DNA of 64,000 nt from Gaeumannomyces sp. JS-464 (taxonomy: Eukaryota > Ascomycota > Sordariomycetes > Magnaporthales > Magnaporthaceae). The stretch spans positions 4,712,001-4,776,000 of the forward strand of contig NGZR01000005.1 in the NCBI GenBank assembly GCA_002197995.1, read 5' to 3'. Numbering within the stretch: position 1 is the stretch's first letter; each line of letters starts with the position of its first letter. Positions 10,640 to 22,047 of this stretch are shown here, in pieces. The notes beneath the pieces were generated by a model, which was given only the letters and a program-made list of their open reading frames with translations, made no database searches and had not been told where the DNA came from. Position numbers and translations under genes: made by a program.

Positions 10640-11049
10640 GAATTGCGCGACGGGAGACTTCATCGACTCTGCTACCACAATCCTAACCCGGATAAGTTAG
10701 ACCTCCACTTCTGCAAGCGCCATATAGGGCCCACGGAGAACCCGACATCGCCGGGCTTGTGGACACTTTGCAAGGCGCGACCGCGGGCTTCGAGTTATTT
10801 TGTCTCGTGGCCAAAATGTCTAGCCAGCAGCACGACACGCTTTTTTACCACAACGGCACGAGCCTGCACGGCCTGCTAGAGACGCTCAAGCTTGATGTTC
10901 GCCGTCTCAAAAGCCACCAGGCCAAGCTGAGTAGGTCCCTCGGCGAGTATCAAAGCGTTTTTGAGCAGGCCGAGACGGCGGACGTTGAGGAGAACATGGT
11001 GCACGATATGATAACGCAGTGGCAAGACAGGTTGAAGCCCTTTTACTAA
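10640..11049 (+). pseudogene. Unassigned coding remnant at the AT/GC boundary
   Basis: The frame ending at the stop at 11047-11049 (from about 10740) has protein-like content: GLVDTLQGATAGFELFCLVA, then a long amphipathic helical stretch and a C-terminus ...QWQDRLKPFY. The helical start resembles the N-terminal regulatory region that precedes fungal NLR or ankyrin proteins, but that is a loose impression. A second frame just upstream (10643-10760) also looks coding, which suggests a frameshift near 10755. No start context and no complete gene is visible. Confidence 0.35.
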
Positions 11050-11457
11050 AGTTGGGTCTGCCAGCCTGTAGAGCCCCCATGGCCCTCCTTTGTTAGACCC
11101 AACCCCAGGCTCCAGATAGAAACATGAGAACAGACTCCTATTCGCACCGCCCACTTTGCCTTTGAGAGCTCCAATTGATAGAGGAACGCGTGGCTGCATT
11201 GAAGAACAATCGGAACAGGCGACGGCTGTGCTTTAGCTGCTTCTCCAAGGTCTCACGGCTCCGGTCCTCCGGCTTCATCTCGTGGGTCGTCAGGAGGATG
11301 TTGCCCGTGGGCGACCTTGTCCTTCTTGCAGGCCAGTGTGTGCAAGTGCTTGCACCGTCTTGGGATCTCCAAGTGGTATCGCTGATGGTGGCCGCTCTCG
11401 CAGCCGTCGGGCAAGCTTATGGAGCCACCGAAGGCAAGGTCAACATGGACATTGATC

Positions 11458-11661
11458 CTACTCTGGGAAGCTCACGAGGGTGTCCTTCCACTGCGACAGC
11501 TGCTCCTTGGTTCTAGCAAGGCGAACAGCTGGGTCGATCTGGAGGACGGTGGCACCCTTGCCGTCGCTGTCTCGGACGTATATCTGCAGGACATCCCGCA
11601 GCGGGCCAAGATGCCGAGCGACATGTGGAGACCAAACAGGCGCAGACCGTCGTACTTGCAC
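11458..11661 (-). pseudogene. Unassigned coding remnant
   Basis: The minus-strand frame encodes LGPLRDVLQIYVRDSDGKGA followed by a charged helical end (ARTKEQLSQWKDTLVSFPE), stop at 11458. The composition looks like real protein, but the frame is short and neither neighbour nor family is recognisable. The alternate plus frame 11419-11745 is also open, so the strand is not certain. Confidence 0.25.
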
Positions 11662-12249
11662 TGTGGGATGCGTGGCCGGCTTGGAAATGTCCTCGACGTT
11701 CTAGTCGCTGATACGGGCTGTGCCGAGGACGCTGCTAGGGACTGAGAGAGGAGGTGGGCTGGCAGGCGCAGGGTTGAAGCCCTGTGCTGTTGGGTTTGCA
11801 TCGACATCGGCACGAGACGCGTCGTCGAAGATGTCAAGGACATCAGCGGTTGCCTTGCGGATGCGGCGAAGGTGGTTAGTAAGCTCGAGGTCGTTAAAAA
11901 CCTATTACAGCGACGTCAGCATTATACGGTTGTGGAGGGGGATCGGAGGAAGGGAGAGCCTACAGCCGCAAAGGCAAAGTCATTGCCGTCGGCAACGTCG
12001 CCAGCAATTCCGGCCGGACAGCCGCTGTCGCCGCCCGGGCGCTTCTCTCGTCGCTTTCCGACTCCGACTTGGACTCCGACTCGTCGTGTCCATCTAGTTG
12101 GGGTTGGCCGCCGCCTTAGCCGCTTACTGCTCGAGCTGTCTGATCAGGGCGACGCGATTGCCTCGCGCCCGCGGAACGGGCATGCGTTGGAGCTGGTCGG
12201 CGCACAAGCCGGATGGGCGGGTGCGCTGTCGGGTGGCAGCAGGCGATAA

Positions 12250-12377
12250 TTATCGATGCCCGTCAGGATAGCGGGAGGATAATGGCTTGATCGGTAACGG
12301 AATGATAAATCGCCGACGCTTCCCTGCTCGCCAAATGGATCATGAGGCGAGGATCAACAAAAAGAAAGGGTGCCGGT

Positions 12378-12409
<32 letters not shown>

Positions 12410-14375
12410 TCGAACTTGCCGCGAATCGGTATCATATGTGTAACTATATAATTACCCCAGCTGGTTGCAAGCAAACATTTATCCCCATATAAATGCCCAT
12501 GGTGAAGCTCGAGCCTACAAGGTTTTCCCCCTTAGAACCTGTGGCGGCCACGTGGCAGCCATTATCGATCGGCCCAATCGCAACCCGCGAGGCCGTTCCC
12601 CCGAGGCCTGGGCTGGCTCAGCGCGGTTCGTGGTGGGATTTATGTAGGCGTCTCCAGCGGTCCTCAAGCGCGTCGTTGTGCGATGCCACGGTTTGCGCAT
12701 TGCAGCGCGCGGTTCCTTCTCAAGGAGGCTAAGGGGACAGTTGTTTAAAGTAGCGACGGCGGTGGGCGTGCCAGAGAAGCGCGTGGGTAGCACGCATGGA
12801 GAGAAGCTGCATTACGAGATATGCTGCGAGCGCAGAGTGACAGCAGACCTCGGCGGTTTGCAAGGATCGGGCTGAACGGGTTTTCGCTCGAGACCTCGGC
12901 GCCCTTGCCCTGCCCGTCGGAGCCCGGCACTGACCGGCCGACCACGGCCTAGTTTGCTTGCAAACCGACTGCAGCCCGTGGTGGCTGCATCTCGAGAAAC
13001 CGGGCGCGATCAGAACGAAGCCATGAACCGAGCCTTTGCGGCCGACCTTCGCGCCGGGAAAGCCCAGCGGTTACGGAACGCCAAAAGGCTGAGGTTCGAG
13101 GACGAGGGCCTGCAGACGCCGACTCCTCGGCCCTGCTCTTCCCGGCGCAGGGCCTGGAACGGCCATCACGGTCTCGAAGGTCTTGAAAAGCCCGCGCCCG
13201 CGCTTTGTTTGTACCCCCAGCCCGTCGGTTAACCAGCCAGACCAGATCGAGGGAGTGCCCGTCAAGGCGGTCGTCCAGGCTTTCAAACATGGCACCAACT
13301 TTAGTGACAACGGCCAAGGCTCCTCGTAGCTAAGCCGCAAGCAAACCTGCATCTGGAGAACGCCGACAGCGGCCGCTGGACTCCATGTCAGTCCCCCCTT
13401 GCCCTTCACGCTCCTCTGGTCGTCGGCGTCGGATGCGTAAATGTCCCAACAAACGACGCGTTGTCCAGGGGCCATTATTCGAACCGAGGAGGTGGGTGCT
13501 CCAAATGGACAAAGACGCCGGGGAGGTGGTGGAGCATGCGGTGGCTTTGTCAAGAACCTGGCAGCCCCGCCCGCCCCTCTTGCTGGTCAGCCAAGCCCAG
13601 GCGAGCAGTACTGTTCGATTCGCAGGCGCCGCGCGAGGCTTCCTAGGCATACTTTGGGCGGACAGGCGGTATATAGATTCGGCTGCTTGGGGAAACGAAA
13701 CCGGGAAGGGTGCGTCAAATGTAGGGAATGTTGCTGTTGGTCGGGCAGCCATAATGTCAGTCGAATGCACTGCGATTCACACAATGCGTGTCGGCGCGCA
13801 GGAGGAGGTAGGTTGTTAACTCGTCCTGCATAGCCTACTTAGCTCGAGCGAGGTGGCTCAGGCGGATGTTTGCAGCAGCAGCAGCAGCAACGATGACGAT
13901 TTAGGCACGAATTGCTATGGCGGGCTGTTGACAAAGCCGAAAGGGCGGCGATCGGGAAAAGCGAGCTTTGCGCAAGAGGCATCGTGTTGGAACGGCCATT
14001 GATTATTGCAAATGTTTCGGCGGAAAGCCGCAAAGCCAAGGATGGAGAAAATACGAGTGGGAGTCATGCAGCAACGCGGGCTCGCAGCATTGCGAGTTTC
14101 GGATGCAGACGAGTGCTGAGCCCCTGTGCACTGGTTCAACACCGCTAAAATTAGATGCAGCGAGTGTGGAGGCGCTGGGGTCCTTCGGTGGGACGCTGCG
14201 GGCCGATGCGGGTGGCCACCACGGGGTCGATTACGAGTGGCACAATCTGCGGAGGTACCAACTTGGGTGCTTCCGCTCACATCCATCCCATGGTCCAAGC
14301 CCACTTCGCCGCCCATGTGCTGCTGGGGCGCATACCTATCTACCTAGCTAGGCAGGTACTAGGTATAATGGGTAT
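12250..14375. other. GC-rich, no supported gene
   Basis: Several overlapping open frames exist on both strands, as expected by chance at high GC. None has domain-like content, a start context or splice sites I could defend. A polypyrimidine run (C/T, mostly T) lies at about 12378-12410 and a short CAG run at about 13873-13890. Confidence 0.5.
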
Positions 14376-14379
14376 GTTA

Positions 14380-15491
14380 CCACCCAACTCCACGTTTTGC
14401 ACTAGTAAGGGGCCCCCTGGCCGGCCCACTGCGGAGAACCAAGCGCCAATAGGAAACGCTTATATTTTTGCTAAAAGGAAAATGGTACCTTTGGTCTTTT
14501 AAAATGATAAACTTCAACGCCGTATTTATTTTTGAAACTATCACCATTTTATATGCATGCCGTTAGCGTTAATAACATCCTGCATCCTTTGGGGCATTGT
14601 TGCAAGCAGATCCGTAAAAACGGACTCTGGCACCGCTTCCCAGGCCTCAACAACACGGCCTCGCAGTACGTTATAGCTAGGGTTTTCGTTTTCGCCGTAT
14701 TTATTATCAAGATAGTCCTTCATCCAGTTCCAAACGTTTTTAATAGGGTTAAGGTCCGGGCTATAAGCAGGCCAACGCATAAGACGAACGCTTCGTTCCA
14801 AGAGATCGGCAACGGTACCGGGGCAGGCGTGAGAGGATGCGTTGTCTTGCATAAACTTTAGGGCGTGGCCATCTTGTGCCGCCATCCGGATCATTCCGTC
14901 GACAAAAGGGACGACCTTTGCCTTATAGCTTTCCTCGCTTATTTTGCCCCAATCCTTTTCCTAATGAATACCGATTCCTTTGCCTACCAAGCCAGAAAAA
15001 CAGCCCCAAAACATCCAGCCTCGCCTCCGTTATATTTTGGCAGATACGCACGTCGGATCCAATGCCTCGTCGGGTCTCCGGGTAACGCGGGATTTGCGGT
15101 GAAAACCTCTGGTAACCCATGTTTCGTTTAACCATAAAATTTTGGCCCAATCGTCGAAAGTCCAATTCAGGTGTTCATATGCAAAGGCCAAACGCGCCAG
15201 CCGGTTTTTTTCGCTGATAGGAGGCTTGCGAAGGGGAACGCATCGTCGGTAGCCATGGCGGTAAAAAGTTGATCGAATCGTAAATTATCCGAAAATGCCA
15301 GCAAACAAAGCGATTGCCAATTGCAAATACGTCATGCGACGGTTCTTCTTACTGGCAGAAATGAACTCGATAAGCTCTTGGGCTTGTTCCTCGCTCATAG
15401 ACGGCGGTCGGCCGGATCGCTTGCCGGGGGTCTGGGAAACGAGGGCGGCGCGGACTTAATTGGGCTGGTCGAGTACCTGAGGGTGGGTGGT
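14380..15491 (-). mobile_element. Tc1/mariner-type DNA transposon, copy 1
   Basis: The element is about 1.1 kb and bounded by short imperfect inverted ends (CCACCCA.. at 14380; its complement ..GGGTGGGTGG at about 15481-15490), each next to a TA (14378-14379, 15492-15493), the target used by Tc1/mariner. It holds a minus-strand DDE_3 transposase. A second, interrupted copy lies at 31533-50977 and shares the left-end motif CTAGTAAGGGG..CCCTGGCC and the right-end motif ACCTGAGGGTGGGTGGTTA. The exact outermost bases are uncertain by a few nucleotides. Confidence 0.75.
14541..15420 (-). pseudogene. Tc1-like transposase (DDE_3), frameshifted, catalytic Glu lost
   Basis: The minus strand encodes, in order, a helix-turn-helix N-terminal part (starting near MSEEQAQELIEFISASKKNR, about 15390), a middle segment with DDWAKILWLNETWVTR (about 15150) and the C-terminal catalytic half 14541-14894. 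That half has FMQDNASSHA, carrying the second catalytic Asp, and RWPAYSPDLNPIKNVWNWMK. In this family the last block is normally NPIENVW, with the Glu as the third catalytic acid. Here it is Lys, a GAA-to-AAA change of the RIP type. Stops and at least two frameshifts separate the three parts, so it cannot be active. Confidence 0.85.
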
Positions 15492-15493
15492 TA

Positions 15494-16140
15494 CTTTCCT
15501 ATGCCACCATAGTAGGTATGTACCTAATACCCTGATCTTTGGGCCTTTTCCTCACCCCGACACAGTATCTAAGCGCCTAGACATGCACCCTGCCAGCCAC
15601 TTCCCCATTTACCCAGCGCCACGCAGCCACGCGGTCATGCCTGAGCCGCGCCATGTTCAGCGCGAGCTTATAATGTCAAGTACCCTCGCTGAACAGTGAT
15701 GGTGCCCCATCTCGCTGCCTAGCACACATCCTGTCACACCAGGCAATCGCCACAGCAGCGGGCAGCCACTTTTTTTTATTTTTTATTTTTTTCTCATAAT
15801 CCATTCCTCGTTCCTTCGCTATTTGGATCGTTCTCCCGCTCCATCAGGCAGTGATCTGACAATGCAGGCTGGAAGCATGCCTACTTGATCCCTCAGGGGC
15901 TGGATTTTCGCTAAGGGATAAACCACAGTCATTTCCCATAAGATCCTCTCCTATACGCTTGTGATCAAGTCCAAACGGTACCATGTTCCATGTTTTAAAC
16001 CAAAAAAAAAAGGGCGCCTGGTGTCCGCCCCGTGTGGTTGGCCCCTGAGCTTCCCTTGCTAGCCTCCGAGCATAAAACCACGGTCATCCTAACAGATCCT
16101 TCACCTGCATCTCCGTGAACGACCTGCCCCAAACGTAATC
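15494..16140. other. Intergenic, nothing recognised
   Basis: Mixed-composition DNA with a T-rich run at about 15770-15795 and an A run at about 16003-16012. No coding content could be supported. Confidence 0.5.
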
Positions 16141-16144
16141 AAGG

Positions 16145-16556
16145 CTCTTAAATCTCCGTTCCGTATGGCTGGCCCCTGAACTCCCCTTCGTGGTGAACCG
16201 GCCGCTTCTCGCAGAATTTGAGTTCGTGTACCATGTACTTTTTGGTTGTATCGCTCGTAGGTTCTCCCCTTTTTGTTTCTGTCTACGTCGCCATAGTAGT
16301 TTTTTTTATGTGCGCCTCCGCGGCCGGGAGGAACTTCTCCGTGAACCACTCATTCTGTCCCTGGTGGTACTTCTTTGCTGGAGAGTAGAAGGCAGAGCGG
16401 TAGGTTGGGCTCGATAGAAGGACGCGGTTCCCGTTCTCGTCGGTATACGGAGCTTCGTACGTGTAAGCGCAGTGAAAATAGCCCTTGGTGCCGTGAGGCA
16501 TGGCTGCGGCCAGATGGTGCTTGCCGATCGGTGTCTGGTAGGTTCCTGGTCGACAA
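16145..16556 (-). pseudogene. Unassigned protein fragment, broken by frameshifts
   Basis: The minus-strand frame 16283-16556 reads with strong protein character (TYQTPIGKHHLAAAMPHGTK, FHCAYTYEAPYTDENGNR, SAFYSPAKKYHQGQNEWFTE). After a run of eight A (about 16303-16310) the reading continues in another frame (YYGDVDRNKKGRTYERYN) and then a third (KYMVHELKFCEKRPVHHEGE, stop near 16145). This pattern fits one ancestral exon with two one-base indels in A runs. No family recognised. The in-frame sequence continues upstream of the Met at 16501, so the true start or exon boundary lies further right. Confidence 0.45.
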
Positions 16557-17121
16557 TTGTGGGAATTTACACAACCAATGTGTGTTCGTATCCTCAGGTA
16601 AGGATAGGCCGAGGGATGGAAGACGAGAGACGAAGAATGGAAGGCCAGAAATGGCGCAGGGGTTGCAAAAGGAACTCTTCAAAAGGAAGCCTCACAAAGG
16701 GTGCGGCGGCAAAAGGCGTGTGCAGCCATGAACGCCCGGCTTTGCTGCCAGCCTTACCTCCAACAAAGCGATTAAAAGTCCATTGGCTGAGATCTTTAGC
16801 AGAAATCTTGGCTGCGGGCGCGACGCAACCCTGGATGAGTTTTGCACACGCGTGTCTTACCACAATTTGCTGGGCTTGGCCGATGAATACAGTTGCGTGG
16901 CACTATTGATTACTTGTCCGCCGACAAATTTCGCAAGCCATGGCCGGGCATCCTTTGAACTTAGGCGACGGCTGGTTGAGGCCCTGAGAGATTTCTTCCT
17001 AACGGCACCGTCGAAATTACGCAAGGGGAACGCCCCGCGAGGGCTTTATTAGGCTGATGTTTGCTGGGAGAAGGCTGGCCACGGCCTACGCGGTCCTTTG
17101 GCATAGGTAGTTTTATGAAGC

Positions 17122-17727
17122 TCAAGCAAGATCCGCGTTTAGAGTGGTGAGCATTCCTCCGGCTATCAGAGATACAGGATGTGCTTTGTCTGATTTGTAC
17201 ACAAAGCAAGGCTGCAGTTCGTCCCATGCAAGCTCTCCAAATTTGATTGAGCATTGTATCTCCGGAAGTTTCTGTCCAGGGAAATCCTGAGGCGTGAAAA
17301 GGACTCGCTGGCGAGGCGGGATCTTTGATGGTGGGTGTAGTCCATCATGGACACCAAAACGCCGGCTGATCGCTTGCAGAGGAAATTGACGAAATGGACA
17401 GTAGGCTCTGGTTATTGACACGAAAAGCATGAATGGGCGCCGCGGCAGTTTCGAGAAACACCTTTTCTTTGGGATTTCCGCAGCTAAGACTGACGAGGAC
17501 CAGCAGCCTTGCGCGGCATTCGCCGTCGTTCGACGCCGCGGCTCTTGCGGCGTGCGCACCGATTCAGCCAGTTTATCTCGAAATCGAAACATGGCGTTAC
17601 AGGTGGCAAGTTGTGACAGGCTCACGGCGATGGAAAGAAGATCTCCCATTGTAGCTCCCATTAAGGGACCCTCCTGGGCCTCGTTTTGGCTGGTGCATGT
17701 TTGGTCGAGATATGTGTTCAGTGGCAA
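17122..17727 (-). CDS. Hypothetical 201-aa open frame, weak support
   Basis: Uninterrupted minus-strand frame of 606 bp with Met start at 17727. It contains MGDLLSIAVSLSQLATCNAM, somewhat helical, and a basic proline-rich middle. No domain, signal peptide or splice evidence. The composition is near that of its surroundings, so it may be a chance frame. It is listed because it is the longest unbroken frame in the 16-22 kb stretch. Confidence 0.2.
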   Translation of the reverse strand: MPLNTYLDQTCTSQNEAQEGPLMGATMGDLLSIAVSLSQLATCNAMFRFRDKLAESVRTPQEPRRRTTANAAQGCWSSSVLAAEIPKKRCFSKLPRRPFMLFVSITRAYCPFRQFPLQAISRRFGVHDGLHPPSKIPPRQRVLFTPQDFPGQKLPEIQCSIKFGELAWDELQPCFVYKSDKAHPVSLIAGGMLTTLNADLA

Positions 17728-18173
17728 GTGAGGCGCTGGGAGCTTTGCGATCGAGCAAGCGGTGCTATCTGGTCAAGCCCCATTTCTTCGAGGCGGCGGG
17801 ACTCGTCGAGACGCTCCCTAATACCTGATATGGGACACCAAGAAGCATAAGTTGAAGGCTCCACAAGGTGCCAAGAGCTAGGCATGGCAATCTTTGTGGT
17901 GGCTGGCATGTCCTTGGAGTAGCTGTTCCTGGGTTTGTGTCCTCGGTGTGCAAATCTCGATAGCTATTTCCAGTCAGGAACAAGTCCATCATGCTCTTGA
18001 CCTAACTTCCCTTGCATGCTTTTAGCTTGGGCTGGCCGCCTTCCCCTCCATTCTCCATAATTTGGTTCTAGGTAAACTTCTTCCCTGCATCACCCCGCAA
18101 ACTCTAGACTGTCTGGGGATCCTTTCAGCTCCATCTGGAGAGGTTTGATGAAAGCGAACAGGACGGAGGGGAA

Positions 18174-18269
18174 AAGAAGAAGAAGAAGAAGAAGAAGAAG
18201 AAGAAGAAGAAGAAGAAGAAGAAGAAGAAGAAGAAGAAGAAGAAGAAGAAGAAGAAGAAGAAGAAGAAG
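18174..18269. repeat. (AAG)n microsatellite, about 32 units
   Basis: Perfect or near-perfect AAG/GAA repeat of about 96 bp. The strand asymmetry (all purine on plus) could favour triplex DNA. The poly-Phe/Lys frames across it are artefacts. Confidence 0.95.
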
Positions 18270-18299
18270 CGAATGCGAAACGTGCTGCGTTCGGAAGCG

Positions 18300-21200
18300 A
18301 AAATCATAGCTGCTAAACAGCAGCTTTCCATTGCCTTATATCACCCTATCGCTTATTGGGCATGTTCTCGGCCGCGCACGCCTCTGTGAGTGACCATGAT
18401 GCAGTCGTGCTGGGCGGGCCCGCGACACGGCTGACCGGGCGGGCCGAGTAAGCAGGCGACTTAAACGCGGACGAGGCTGCAGGCTGGCGTGAACCAAAAG
18501 GAGGGAAAGCACTAGAAAAGGCATCGTCCCGCACCAGCAACATGACCGTGGTAGCCTTGAGCCTGAACCTTACCGGCCAGATCACCACCAGAACTGTGAC
18601 AAGGAAATGCCGGTCGTGCTCGGCGGACTGAACTTGATGCAGGCTGATGGAGTGGTCCGCCGCCGCCTCCTGGGCCTGTGCATGGGGTGTCGATTTCCGT
18701 CCTCCCTAGTTGGTTCAAGCTGCTGGACCTGAAAGTTAGGCCGGCGTTCGACCCGTGGCGTGCTAATCGCCGATGACACCTTGCTTAGATTGGATCAGTG
18801 TATCCCCCTCGGCCGGCTTGCGGTGGCACCCTTGCCTTTGTGGGTGGTGCCCTAAGCTACGCCCGGTTCCTCCAGCTGGGGCAGAGCTGGCTAGGGGTTC
18901 GGAAGCCACCAGCTATCAGTCAGCCTGGTTTTCCCGAGGAGATGGAAACCGACAAATGAGCCGTCAAGATTCGTACCTGGGTTGGCCAACTTTCGAACCG
19001 GATCGAGCTTGGCCTCGAGGTTGCCAGTCCGTAACGAAGACATCTCGAAGTGGTGCCTGGAGTGCCCAGAATGGTAGCGATGGGTAGTGACACAGTTGAG
19101 GCTACACCACTTTCACGGACCCGTGAATGGGCAGCATATTCTTTAGAGTCTGGAGTTAAAGCGAGAGTGGTTTGGCCCCGCCTCTTTCTTTTCTGCGCCT
19201 GATTCGGGCCGCGAGGTGCTTTTGATGGTGGTGATTTGCGTGGCCTCATCGGGAGTCTGGAATTCGGGATGTTTTGTTAACCCTCACGCCTATTGGCGGA
19301 TGTTAGCACGGAATAGGCGCTGGGAAAGCTGCTTGAGCCATTAATGATGATGGCGGGCAGTCCATGGCAGGTCACCTTATAAGTGTCAGGGGTTGGGCGC
19401 AATCATGGAGGATTGGAAGACAAATTTGTCCTTTCCCGTTGGTATGCCTGCCTATCAACAACGGCTAGTTACTTAAAGGTGGAATCCTGCCGGTCCTTTT
19501 TTATGCGGCTGGATGGAACTAGCAACAGGACTAACAAACCCGCTGGCCATTTCGCCTGGATGCGTCAGGTGTACTTGGATAGGGAGCGGTCATAGTTCTG
19601 CACTTTGCCTCAAAGCTTCCCTGCTCCGGTTCCGACGCAGCACGATAAGCTGCCGCTGTTGTTAAATTGCTGGGGCCGTGGTGGGTGCAAACGGCGCAAA
19701 AATCTAATAGACTTGCAGCCTGCATGGATTTTGGGTCGTGTATCGTGATGTCAAGGGGCTGCGACGGTGGCGGCGTGCTTGGCTCGGGCAAGTGCCCAAC
19801 GACAGACACAGAAGTACCTCGTGGGCTAGACACGTATCTCCGGCTGACAGCCTCGCCTGCTAGCTGTGTAGGCAGACACCGCAAAAGCCGCAACGAGGGC
19901 GGCCAGGGCGGCCAGGGCGGCTAGGGCGAGCAATATCTTCCCCAGCCGTGTTCTCAGATGCAGCTGTGCCGCCGCAGCCTTGCTCTCCACTCGCGAACGC
20001 GGCTGCTTTGAGCTCGATATCAGCAACGACGGAGCTGTATGTTAGGTCAGGGCTGCTGGTCAAACACGTGGATTTTCTCGGGCGCGTTTGGTTCGTTCTC
20101 GGCGGTTTCGCTGGCGCTGTGTCCAGTACTGACGTGAACTGCTGCTGCCCACACCATTGGCACCACTTTTGTCGCCTTTTTCAAGCCACCCCTGGAACGC
20201 CAATCTGCTGCCCGGGTTGCTAAAGCACGCTGCCTGGGCGAATGTTGCACTATGCCTCGCACAGGTTTATAATTTTAAGACTCTATAGCCCCATAGCTCC
20301 ATGGCTACACAGCCATGCAACTTTATAGCTTATGCTCCATGCTCCACCTGCCTCGTGAGCATTTTGAGTAGGTGCGCGCCGAGCTGATTCGGTGGCTGCC
20401 GTGGCGTAATCGCGTCGCGGGGGCGGCTTCCTGCGCTGGTCGGGTTGTTTGATGTTGGTCGAGACATCGTCACAGTGTATGCTGACACTCATCATAAGCG
20501 TGGCAGGTACCGTGGAGCCAGAGGCAGCTCGAATGGAATCTGGCGCATCGGCTTGGGGATCGAACTTGCAGCGGTCCCGCTATCCTCCCTGCTGAACTCC
20601 GCCGTGCTATGCCGGCCGCTGCCGCTGCTGGTGGTCTGCAGGGCCTGCACCGTTGCTGACGCCCATGAGCTTGGGCAACGCACGCCTGATATGTGGCAGT
20701 CGGGTTGTTGTGCTGACTGTGAGTTTTGCTGCTGTTTTGCCGAGGTACGGTTTCGAGTTTTAGCGCGCGGTTTCGGGTGCGAGCTGGCGGCGCGTCAGAG
20801 ATGGATAGCCGCGCAGGTCGGCGTGCCGGGCGCTCCGTCGGCTGTGTTCGCCTATGGGCTATGCCCTCGTGCGGCAATTTACTCTGCCCTGGCTGGCTGG
20901 TCACAAAATGGCGCACTCCGGGAACTCTACATTTAACCCAGGAAACTTCCACCGTCGGGACGGCGGTCGTCTGTCCGAGTCAGCTCATTGTCACAATCTC
21001 CAAGGTGTGTTGCTGGCGGCATCAGCGCCAGCCTGTCGTCTAACCTCTCGGTGAGGCTTCTAGACCGAGGAAATAGAGGAATTGCCCCTGAGGACATCTC
21101 ACCGCCGACGCTACGATCCGCTCCCGGACACGCTCGCTCTCGGCAAACGCACCAACGCTGCCTGCCTGCCTGCCTTCTCAGGACCTTCCCTTGCCGCCCT

Positions 21201-22040
21201 CGCCCCCTTTTCGCAGCCCCGAACCGGCCAGCCATTGTTTGGTGGCCGATAAGCTACCAGCTACTAGAAGCCGCTGCGCGAAGCTGACATCGAAACTCAC
21301 AATATTACCTAGGAAACAGGAGCCGACCAGCAGCACATGCCGGCGCACCGCGGACGGTTTGCCGGCGTGCGGCGTGCTTATAAGTCACACTGTGAGCCTG
21401 CGCAGCAGCCGCATGGACCTGTCGCATACAAGCTTCGACGGTTCGACGGTGCTACCTGGGATCAAACACACTCGCTCCGGGCCGAGTGGCGCGCATCGGC
21501 TGCGCCACTGCCGTCTGATAAACGGAAAATCCGATGCTGGACTAGCTGCGCGATGCTCGAGGGAGGTCGCAGAAGTGCATTTCTATCCCCCATACCACCA
21601 CCTTCCCCCTGCGGCCGCCCATCCCGACTACCTGCTGTCGCATAGCCACTGCAGCCTGGGGTCACATTGGCCGGCGTGGTCTGGACAATACAGGCTGGGC
21701 CTAGGGCCCTGCTGCCTTTAGCACCCGCTTAAAGGCTTGGTACAGCATCCGCGCAGAGCACTGTAGTCGCTGATATTAGACTTCGATCGGCGCTGCTGTC
21801 CCGTTCCGAGCCTTTTGCGCGGACTCCTGGTATTTCCCCGCAGAGATCCAGATCGTTGCAACAAACATGCGGGGTAACAACCACAACGAGGTGGAGGTAA
21901 CATGACTTCTTGAGATCTGCAGCATGTAACATACCCAACGGTGGCTTCTTACCTATAAGAACCATATCGTCGCTCCCTGGTGCTTGCCGAGGCGGTCGAG
22001 GTCCTTTCAGTCTCCAAAAGTTGGGTCACATCAGAGATCA
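18300..22040. other. GC-rich, no supported gene
   Basis: Long stretch with many overlapping open frames on both strands (for example 20445-20936 plus and 20470-20952 minus over the same bases). None shows a domain, splice sites or consistent coding content. A short tandem GGCCAGGGC repeat lies at about 19898-19925. Confidence 0.5.
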
Positions 22041-22047
22041 GCATCAT

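Noticed and set aside
18125..18331. Poly-Phe frame on the minus strand
   Set aside because: Translation of the (AAG)n repeat only.
20445..20952. Two opposing frames of about 160 aa
   Set aside because: Overlapping on opposite strands with no domain content; expected by chance in GC-rich DNA.
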